33,810 nucleotides of DNA from Saccoglossus kowalevskii (lineage: Eukaryota > Hemichordata > Enteropneusta > Harrimaniidae). Below the pieces are notes generated by a model. It searched no databases, had not been told where the DNA came from, and saw only the letters and a list, made by a program, of their open reading frames with translations. Below, in pieces: positions 19,205 through 31,200 of the stretch (positions are counted from its first letter, which is position 1; each line of letters begins with the position of its first letter). The stretch is taken from positions 177,705 through 211,514 of the forward strand of contig NW_003156237.1 of assembly GCF_000003605.2 (NCBI RefSeq). The letters are read 5' to 3'. The translations under genes were made by a program, and so were the position numbers.

Positions 19205-22200
19205 CTGCAAATATAGAAAAAAATGTAGCATTAGTTGGGATAATTTTGTACTTAATAGACCTTTTTTCATTGCACCCTCTAATGACGAAGTGCTTTTGTG
19301 AGGGAAATGATGTACTGTGAGTGGTTTTGTAGAAGTACAGCATAGCAAATTTCTTCAAACAGTCAATTTATCAGTTCAACCCTGTATTACTGAGCTAGTG
19401 TTGTTTGAATGAAAACATCTTCCCAATATGCACTTACCTTTGTGTGCCTCAACTTCTTCATATAACTGTTTTCCGTCTTCCAAACTCCAGACTATGAAAC
19501 AGTATTTATATCTATTAGATGATCTCTCCCTGTATTTGTTGTACATTTCACTTATCGCAAAGTTTGAGTCTGCAGTAAACTGCATATCGCAATGTCCTAG
19601 TCCAGTATGCCCTTGAAGATCAAATAAATGCTCACCAGATTCAATGTGCCATACAGTGATGTGTTCAATACTCTCATTAGTACCATCTACAATAAAAGCA
19701 AACAGTTTCACTTTTTTGCTTTTTAATGTAAACAAAAAATCAATAGTCATATAGGAATTTCAACAATGAATATATAACAATAACAAGTAATGTTATAACA
19801 ATAACAATATAAATTATGTTTTGATCAAAATTATAATCAACTATATTAAACTAAAAATATGATAAACATGTTAATTTTCATGAACAATACTTACTGTAAC
19901 CATATGTAATCACTTTCAAATCATCTGGAGTGATACCAATTCTGGCAACGGGATAGGTGCACACAAATGTATGAATCTTAGAACATGTTTCTATATTCCA
20001 TAATATAGCTGTTTTATCTTTACTTCCACTGATAAATAATTGTCCATCTGAAGTAGCTGCCAAAGATATTACTTCATCAGTATGCACCAGTAATTGTCTA
20101 CCCAGCAAACTATTCGATTGATTTGTTTCTTCCCCGTACATCACAAGGGGATTGCCCAGACTCTGATAATCAGTGTGAAGTCTTAGTGATCTTGGTGACC
20201 GGGTCTTTCTAATTTGCCGAGTTTGTTGGCGATGTTTTTGTGTGATAGTACATTTCGAATGGGATGGTTTTAGCTCTGACACAATTTGACAATTGTTCTT
20301 GTCAACTGCAGTTACCCGATGATAAGGCAAATCTTTTGTAGATAATTTGGATGCAGTTTGAATTGCTGGAAGTGGTGGTAAACCTTTATTTGCTGTATAT
20401 TTCTTCAGGACTGATTCTCCTATCAATGTTTGTTGCGAGCGGAGTTGCAACTGGTCTAGAGTTTGTGTATCATGTGCCTGCAAAGCCCCGGCATGTTGGT
20501 TGTTCACATTGTAGAACATTACTCTTCCATCCACTGTAGTAACAATCACCCTGTTAGATTTTGGTAAAATGTGTAAAACATCGATTGGCCAATATTCTGT
20601 AACTGTCATTAATCGACCTCCTGACACAGAGCTCCAAACTATTACATTCATGCCAGCAGAAGTTAATACATACTGATCATCTCCAGTAATCTTTACATTG
20701 CTCACAGGTGCATTATGACCTGTTAGAAAATGACATTGTTCAAGTGCCATCACGCTTCGCACTTGCACTTCATCACTCAATGCTGCTACAATAAACTTAT
20801 TGTTATTAGAAAGTAAGATGTCTCTGAATATATCACCACCATCGCTGTATCTTGCCTTCTTTACCTTATGATGAGCTTCAAAATTATGGACTATTTCCCC
20901 AGAATCAACTCTAATCAGCTTTATGAAGCCATCATTCCATCCTGTCACTAGCAGTGCTTCATCCTTTGACAATTCTCCACAAATCAAGCTTGAATCACCA
21001 AAGCGTTGTCTGTAATGATGACTGTAGATACTGTCTCCTGTTGTCAAATCGACCATAGCTAAATCGTTTGTGCATGGTAGCAGCATCCGATGTCCACTTA
21101 AAATAAATATGTGCTGGGGTCTACTAGGAGGTCTGTATGTTTCCATATACCATTCCTTGTTGATGTCATATATATAGATTGTGTCCACATAATTACTTCC
21201 ACCAAGTAATAAAGACATATTGCCATTTTCAGCAATGAGGCCTATGCAATTGGGGTCCAATTTCTTTGGTGTCTTTGTTAGGGGTTGTAAATTATCTGAA
21301 TTGTATTCCTGTAAAAACAATCCACCAATTCCAAATAGCCTCTTTCCACTTACTGTTGATGCCATGCCATCCAACCTATGTTTATTTGGGCAATTCCATT
21401 CTTGGGTGCTAATTTCCTTTCCACTGGACATATCATACAGTGTTATATGTTTGCCCATGTTGTCGACCAATGCTACTTTTTTTTCATCATTTAATGCTTC
21501 AATTCTGTGCACAATGCGTCTCAAATATGGTTTTCGATCTGAAAAAGTTTCAAGTAATTCCCTGTTGTATTCAAAAGTCATTTCATTTGTGAACTCTTCC
21601 CTTGACCCAGCATAACTCGTGATATTCCATATTCTGATATTCTTATCAGCTGAACCAGTAATGGCAAGTAAACATGATGTGTTGTCCACCAAAACCATAG
21701 CATTAACACACTCAGGGTGCGCAAGGTGGGTTGTGAAGATGCATGATTCTTTCATGACATCATGTCCACTTTTCTTTGTTTTCCAAAGTGAACCACATTC
21801 ATATCTGTCACAACGAGTGAGAAGTGCATCCATGTCACCCACAACAAACAACTCTTCAACTAGCTTACCACCACTAAATGATGACAACCTTCTCACTAAA
21901 CGTCTTTCCATAGTGTCATAAACATATACATGGGACATACTGTTATCAGTAAACATTACTTTCTTGTCACCATCAATGAATTGGACCATCTTTGCATCGC
22001 CACTTTCCTCTTCAGACAGATAAAAGAACTCACCAGTATCAATATCGAGAATCCCGGGTCTATAGAAATGAAATGCCACTTGTTTCCTATTTACTGATGC
22101 AGCCATTTTTCTACAAGGGCGATGATGGAGCTTAGTGCGATCAAGAATTACATTAAGCAGATGACCAGTCAACAAATCCCACATTTTGATACCTGGATCT

Positions 22201-25200
22201 TTATCACCTCCACATGTGACGACAATGTGGTGTCCTGTAGACGACTGCGCAATTACAATATCATTGATGGGACCTTCAATAAAAATAAAATAAACACAAA
22301 TATTACGATATGGATATGGTAATGTTTCACATGTTCAGTTTTCACATTTGACAACAGACAATACAAATGTGAAGGGTTATTATTTTTTAGCTGTGCTCAA
22401 AGTAAAATAGAATCTGCCAAAAATTTCAAACAATGGAAAGAATGTAAACGCATTTAACAAACATGCCATTCATTCATGGTGCTACTGTTGAGTTATTTTG
22501 TATGTATATATAGCAGAATAGAAATTGATTGGCTTTAAAACAAGATGAAACAAGACACAATTTCTATAAATAATACTATGTCGTACCTGTATGTGCATTT
22601 ATTGCATCATATATTTGTTTCCCATCTTTCAAACTCCATACTATGAAGTAGTATTTATATTTAGTTGTTCTACCTTCTTTTATTTTAGTGATAAGGTCAC
22701 TCACAGCATACTTTGAATCATTCGTAAACTGTATTTCACACTTTCTGACACCATAATGCCCTTTGAGGTCAAATGCATGTTCACCATCTTTGATGTTGAA
22801 CACCATAATTTCATCATTTACAATGTTCTGCCCTGTAAATAAATAAATAAATAAATGAATATGTATACAGATACGCTATAAAATATAATATCAACTACCA
22901 TTTCACATCATGAACACATGAGTTGGGTTAGTTGATTAGATTGTTGAATTATGGTAATGAGACACAAAGGAGACACATGAATTTCTTCAAATAATTACAC
23001 ATAATTACACTACATACAGCCTATTTAATCTACTCACCATATCCATATGTGATAGCCAATAAGTCATTAGGTGTTACTGAAATCTTCAATATTGGATATC
23101 GGTGATAACCTTCCAGTGTGTAAAGAGGTGAATTATTTTCCAAATCCCATATCATTACCATCATATCCTTGGAGCTACTAACAAGATACTTGCCATCAGA
23201 AGTAACTGCTAGTGATAAAACCTCATCATAATGACCTACAAGTTGGGTACAAGGTGGTCCACCAATTGTTTGTTTCGATTTGCTGTATAACACTAACGGG
23301 TCCCTGACAGTATCTTCTTGTTGTTGATTTTGTAGTGTCCTTGGTTTTAGTCCAATGTGCTTTTTACTAAATGTTTTAGTAGGTGATTGTTGATACGGAC
23401 TTGTTGCATAGTAATTACGCGGTGTTGCCAATGTTACTGGTAGTGGCTGATTAATTTTAACTTTGAGAGCTTGGTTTGGTAGTTTCAGTTCATTTGATTG
23501 TGGTTCAGATATTATAGGAGGTAGTGGAACACGATTCTGTATTCGCTGATGATTCAAATCACCCTTCTGTGTGCCCGGGGCTGTATTGCGGATTACTGGA
23601 ACTCTATTTTCAGATGGCACTACAGGAACTGAAATCGCTGGCTGATCATTAACATTGCGAGACTTGGCATGGTTGGATATCTTGCACACATTGAAAAACA
23701 TAACTCTCTCATCTGATGTTGTTATGATAACCTTGTTTGTTTGGGGCAAAATATATAACCCATCAATGGGGGAATATCCTAATATAGCAGTCAATTGGTG
23801 ACCTGATGCAACACTCCAGACTTTGACATTCATCTCGGCACTTGCTGATGTCAATACATAAAGGTTGTCTGCAGTAATACGCGTAGTATTGACAGGAGAG
23901 GTGTGACCATGAAACACGTGACGGAGCTCCAATGATTTTATATTCCACCACAGCTTAGACGTATTGTCGCTGGATGAACTCACAAAAAAGAAATCATCAG
24001 AGGACAGGGCTATTTCTGAAATTATATCAGCTTGACGTTTTTTCTTAGTTATTTCATGTGCCTGGAATTCGTATACAATTTCTCCAGATTCAATTTTGAT
24101 TACCTTTATATGACCATTGTCCCATCCTGTTATCAGCATTGACTCATCACTTGCAATAGCCCCACAAATCAAGCTTGAATCACCAGAGCGTTGTCTGTAA
24201 TGATGACTGTAGATACTGTCTCCTGTTGTCAAATCAACCATAGCTAAATCGTTTGTGCATGGTAGAAGCATCCGATGTCCACTTAAAATAAATATGTGCT
24301 GGGGTCTACTAGGAGGTCTGTATGTTTCCATATACCATTCCTTGTTGATGTCATATATATAGATTGTGTCCACATAATTACTTCCACCAAGTAATAAAGA
24401 CATACTGCCATCACCCGGAATCAATATACTGTTACAGTTTGGATCCAATCGTTTTGGTTTCTCTGAAAGAGGTTTTAGATTCACTGTGTTGTATTCTCTC
24501 AGTGCAAAAAATCCAATTGCAAACAACCTCTTGCCATCAGACATTGAAGCTAAACCATCTAGTTCATGCTTGTGTGTGCCTTCCCACTTTTGAGTTGCAA
24601 TTTCTTTTCCGTTTGATATATCATATAATGATATATTTTGTCCATGGTTATCTATGACTGCAACACGTTGTTCATTATCAAGTACTTCAAGCCTGTGGGT
24701 AATGTGCTTCAATAGCGGTTTTCTTTCGGAGTATGTTTTAGTGTCCTTGCTATAGTCAAGCTTTGATCCCTGGTTGGCTGACTTCAAGAGACTAGCAATA
24801 TTCCACACATTTATGTTTTTATCTGCTGATCCAGTGACGGCAAATGTTGAATGTTTATTTTCAATAAGGCGTATAGAATTGATTTGTTTATTGTGTGGAA
24901 GGAAAGATAACAGTTCACAATCAGAACTCTTCATACGTTGCTCATTCATATGTGAATTCCACACAGTAGCACACTCAAAACCATCATGTACTGATACAAT
25001 AGTTACCAAATCTTTGGTAAAGCATATTTCTTTAATTTCTTTACTGCTTCCACCATACATCTTTAGAGATCGCACCACTCTCTTTTCAGCTATGCTATAT
25101 AAAGATATGTGATCACGTTGGAATATTACTTCTTTGTCTTCATTGAAGAAACACACCATCTTTGGATCACCCGTATCATCACATATATATATGAATTCCC

Positions 25201-28200
25201 CAGTGTTGACATCTAGGATACCTGGATGATGAAAGTGGAATGCAATCAACTGACCATTGGATGATACTGCCATTTTCTTGCAGGGGCGATGGTCAATCCG
25301 TCTTCTGTCCATAACTGCTTTTATTAGTTCTCCTGTTAGTAGATTCCAAATCTCAATGGCACATTCCTTGCGCTCACCACATGTCACTATTACTTGGCGC
25401 CCGTCAGACATTGTTGCTAAGACAATTTCATTGATCTTACCTGCATAAAATATAAAACATTATATTAACTACATTTCAATCTCAAAATATATTCGCTTGG
25501 AGACAAACGTCGTGTTACAATAGTTTTTCCCAAATAGCACCCTAAGATAAATTGTCTGATATAAACCATCCATTCTGAACTACTACTTGATTTTCCATGA
25601 TATATCGGTGGAATGAAATCACAAGGAGCAGGATGTGTGGACTATTTTGATGAACACATGACTTCACTTTCTTGAAATCTATTGGGGAACTTTATAATTT
25701 CTGTTGGAACGGCATTCAGGTAGCATTGAGTCTGTACTTGTCAATGTATATTGTGTTTTTTTAAAGTCATCTAAAGTGGGATGTTTCATGGGTGGGGTTG
25801 TTATCAAAAATATGATGTGTGCTGATGACTTGGTTATATTGAGCCCGTTCTTCCGGGGTTTGCTAATATAATATAATGTTTCCAATTTCTCACTTGCATC
25901 AGTAGTGATGTTAAAATTACATTATTCCGAACATGTATTGATCACAACTGTTTTTTCACAAAACACTCGACTTTTTCAAACGGGTTTGGCATGCCAGCAG
26001 CAGATGCTTACCCTTCACGTGCACCTGGTCTGACTGCCTTGTTTGTGATGTTGCGGTTCCATCGATTTTGTCAGTATATTTTTTTCTAGACTACTGATAT
26101 TTGGAGAATGGCTTATTGGTACTACTATAATTATTCAATATAATTGCAAAAGTATTTCATTTATTCCTGGGTTGGCCGACAACATTCTTACATTTGACAC
26201 TCTCAGACGAAATATGTTTTTTTTTCACTCTATACTCATTGTAGTTTTTTTATTATCTGACACACGTGTCTTGCCTTGTTCTGTAAACGTGCGTATACGC
26301 CACAGCTACTCTGGTGTATTGAATTTATATTTCATTTCTTTTTGTGTGTTTTTTTAATATGAGATGTATGGGCTTTTTCACTTTATATTCTGCAAAAAAT
26401 ATTTAATGATAACATTGTATTTTTAGACTTTCGCTAGCAAACTATGATTAAGGATTTTATTAAAAAGCATTGTGTAAGATGTTATGCTATTTGATTCTGA
26501 GTTACTGTACCTACCTTTTAATTCTACTTTCTCGTATAACTGCTTGCCATTCTCTAAACTCCAAACTATAAAGTAGTGTGAATACGTAATTCGCTTTTCT
26601 TTTATTCTGGCAAACATATCACTCACAGCAAATTTGGAGTCCTGTGTGAATCGCACATCACAACGTCCCATTCCAGTATGACCATTTAATTCCAAGAAAT
26701 GTTCTCCGGTCTCTATATTCCATACATGTATTTCATCATTTGTGTATTCTTGACCTGTGGGTAGAAATAATACATCCATTGTTGTATTACGACTAATATT
26801 ATTACATATGATAATTGTTTTTTATTGATCGCCCCATCAAAGCATAGAGAATCACTTCACATAAATAAATCTGGAAATATCAGCGATTCACGTTACATGC
26901 ATGCCTTCAGTGGTGTAGCATTTCATTTGTTTTGCGTGTTTATATGTTCACATCATTTACAGTACAAAACAAGACAAATAGTAATAATAACAATAATGAA
27001 CACCCAACAGTGTTATATTCAATGCAGAGATGATTCTGCTCTTATTAGTCTCGTGTAGAATCAACTAAACAACTGATGCTTTGGGTCGTCAGTTGAATCA
27101 TGGTATGTTAATATTGGGGATATAATATTTGCGAGTATCATTGGTTACTTTATTAAAACAATGTCTATCCCTACTTACCATATCCATATGTAACTGTTAA
27201 TAAGTTATCGGCTGTAATGCCTATCTTTGTTATAGGATGTTGGTGATGACCTTTCAATGTGTGAAGTGGAGTGCTATTTTCCAAATCCCATACAATAGCA
27301 GTCATGTCCTTGGATCCACTAACTAAAAAACGGCCATCCGATGTATGTGCCAGTGATAACACCTCATCTGAATGACAAGAGAGCTGAGTCCGCAATAATC
27401 CACCTGGTTCAGGGTAGCACTGGTTGTATGGTATTAGAGGGACATTCCCAAGAGAAGACTTCTCTGCATCAGAGATCAGCTTTGCAATGTGGATATTCTG
27501 AGAACTTTTAAGTCTTCCAATCAGTTCAATGGCAAGATAATCAGGATCTTCCCTTAAGGTTGATGCTCCAACTCTCAGCAGGTCGTCAACTGATCTTATT
27601 GCATCATCGTCATATTCTTCAAGAGCCATAGTAAAATCTTGTAAAATATCTGCCAAAGACATGCCTTTCAGTTTAGTTATTATAAAATCAAAGTTGCATA
27701 ACACATGCTCCTTCAACTTGTCTACATCTCTAGCATGAATAAGGTGGTATGGCAGCTGCTGTAATTTTCTTATATTATACATATCATCACTGAATTTCAA
27801 GGGCTGTGCTTCAACTTTCCTATCTGCCTCAGCTTGTTTTGGTCTCATGAACTTCTTCACTTGTTCTTCTGTATATTCAAATGGTTTCGCCCTCCCCCCA
27901 CTCCACGTTCCTAAATAGTATTCTGTACAAAGTTGATGAAATTTAGAAAGCATGTTGATATCTTGTAGATATCGCTCTCTGACAGTTTCAATAAACTGAC
28001 GGTGGTACCAGTAGATAGTTCTTAGACCATCTGCTTCTCGTTCTACTAGATAATCATTGATGTCAGCTCGAATACGTGTCCACAGTAATGGAGGTATCCT
28101 CCTTGTTGGTGGGAGCCAGTAAGCATAGACTTCTTGTAATACTTCATCGTCCAATGACAGTAAGTCTTCTAACTCAGCCTCTCCAATACCATTCTGTGAA

Positions 28201-31200
28201 ATGGTCATGTAACTCAAGGCATGGGACACTAATGCCTTACCATGATATTCTTCAAGACGGTCAAAAATTACTGCAATCATTCCTTTTACTGATGTCTGCA
28301 GATTTATCTTTGAGTCTGGTATGTATGACTGCCAACTTGAAGCTTGATCAAACAACAGTTTGAGGTAAAGTGGTAGGCTACATTTCTGAATTGCATGGCA
28401 TATTGTACGTTGTTGTTCACTGGTGATTACTCGTTCCTTGGATTGTAGCCAGGACGTCATGGTATTCAAACTCTCATTAGTGGACAGTTCTTTAACCTCA
28501 GCATATCTAGTCATAGTTGATGATAAAATAGACCTCAGTGTAGTCAATATGTTGTTTTCATTCGGCAATGTTGATACTATCATCGCAACGTATGGTGGCA
28601 GGTATCGTGGGAGCCAGGCCATTCTATAAGCACCATCTGCAGGTGAAAGCTGATCTAACGAATCAAGGAATATTACTATTGGTTTTTCCTTTGTAGCATA
28701 TTGCAGTAGCTGTGAAAATAATCGCACTAGTTGAAAGTAGTCAGATGGAACATGTTGAGTGTCATCATATATGGTTAATATCTGCAAGCACACAGACTTT
28801 ATCAATTGCCTGATACTTGTACTAGCTGGAGTTGTACCAATGAATCTCAATATTATTGCTGCCTGTGTTAATCCATACCACTCAGACCCTGCGCACAAAG
28901 CTGCTTTTGCCATAACTGATGTTTTACCACTACCAGATTGACCATAGATGACCATTGGAGATGATTTTGTTGTGTTGTCTTCTAATCTCCCATTGATGTA
29001 ATCTTCTATTCCTGACAACAAATCATTGCGTCCATAAAATAATTTACACTTCAACTTACAAAAGATGAGATGCTGCATTATTTCTTCGAACATCGGATCT
29101 TTGCTGATGTTATTCTTGTCCCTTTCTACACCTTTGGCAATCAAACTTATAAGCTTCTCATAAAACGTATGTAAGAATGTGTCCAAGTACTCTTTATGCT
29201 CTAGTATGTCCACATTGACTCCACCACTTGACCAATTTGATAATACGGATTCAAATACATTGGATTTTGGCAAAACCTTGGGTACTAATTTGTCTCTCAA
29301 ATCTGATAGCAGCAGTTGTGCTTCCTCGTCAATTTCGTCAGTAGAGGTGATGTCCAGGAATTGTCTAACTTCTTCCGTAACTGTTTTATTCTCCAAATCT
29401 TTGAACTTTCTTATGAAACAAAGACAATGGTCTTCTCTTGGTAAACTGGCATCGAATAGACCACGCATAACCTCGTCGTGAGTGACTGAAATAAAACAAT
29501 TCCACTATAATCGTTTTTCCAAGTCACTAATAATATTACAGTTTCTAATGTTTTTTTTCTTTGACAAATGATCAACAGTAATAATATGATAATACAAAAT
29601 GCATCAAATATATTTTAGAGTTTGATAACAATTTGTGTAGCAAATAATGTAAGTTTCATTATGTATCAATTAATCCCGTAAAGCCGAGGTAGATCGGCAA
29701 GTGTCTTAGCGTGGATGTAAATTATGCAAACTTAGGAAGAATCGCACGTGACTAATTTGGATGTTTGTTGTATCCTATTAATATACGACCAATTTTCCCG
29801 TGCAATATTTTTCTAAATATACGTTTGATTATTAATAAACAAACGTCTATATGGTACGAATTCTGAAAAGTTAATTATTTACATAATTACTTGAATACAT
29901 CTTTATTAAATAGTTATTTAGTTAAATAATATTAACGAATTTATTTTTTTACGATCTTAGTATTTACTTTTCATAGTGAAATATACCATACATATGAGCG
30001 TGGTCAACCAGGAATCATCCAATTTCCCATACTTTACATATATATCAATTAAGCATTGTAATGTTATTACCCGAAATCTTGTATTTGTCAGCTACTTTTA
30101 CACTCATAGCACCAGTACTACTGCATATGGTCGAGGCATGTCTGAGTTTCTCTTGTAGCGTTATACGCACGTCTTCCCATTTCGCTCTGTCCTTTGCCAT
30201 TTTATCTGGATCGCCATTGTCATTAAAATGACACAATTTTGAGCTGATTTTTTGGAGTACGTAAACTGGTGGAACAGCATTGTTGTCTTTTTGAAACCAT
30301 TCGTCCATTACATCAACTGACTTTCCTTCTCTGGTTAAAACATTTCTCATTGATTCGAATTCTTCAGCTGGTATTTTGGCCGGGAATGGTCGGTAGCCAT
30401 ATTTCTGACACAAAAACACCTGAAAACATAATAAAAACGCTCAACTTAAAAAAACCATTATGAAATATAATATTACGTGTATTGCATATCAAACTACATA
30501 ATGATACAGTTTAATTACAGCAATTCCAGGCACTGATTTGACGCTGAAGTAGTGCTAGATGTTGATAACTTACTACAATAGGTTACACACTTTATTTTTA
30601 ACATTTACATAAGTTGTTACAAATAATGCAGACAGCATGTCTGCAATTTGAAGCGCACCGGGAAAAAAGCTCCGCCCATAAAAGTGGCAGTACATTAGTT
30701 TTGAATTTCTCCTCCAATAAACGATCGAGGCCCTCAACTTAGTTTAGTACTACTTGTTTTGCGTCACATGTTATTTCAGTGAGAGGGCGCATACAGTGGT
30801 GACACTGTAAAGAACGTTATTTTACAGAACCAGCTGGCCGACTGATCATGACAGAATTATTGATCAAAGTGCATTCATTATTCCTACTATGGAAATATCC
30901 GTATCACGTCGATGTATATAACTGAAAACTGCCTGCAACCAATGTCTTATAAAGACTTCATCCAGTATATCAATAATGAAATTGAATACATAAGTAGTTC
31001 TCGACGATGAGAACCAAAAGGTTGATGTGCCACCAAATAATCGCTTTAAAAAGCTTATCACTGGCAACACACGATCACACGTCGGGGGAGGGTTGCCGCT
31101 GTACACAAGTAGTTTGCGCGGTCGCAATGTTTTATAATATTCGACAGGATACTCTCGGTGGTAACAAACCGTTTGACGATATTATAAGCTGTCTGCTTTG

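Noticed and set aside
17124-26754. The three WD40 arrays of gene B as three separate genes
   Set aside because: No start exons, promoters or NACHT domains precede arrays 2 and 3. The ends of exons 6 and 8 already contain the first blade of the next array and split the codon exactly as exon 4 does. Transcript data could still overturn this.
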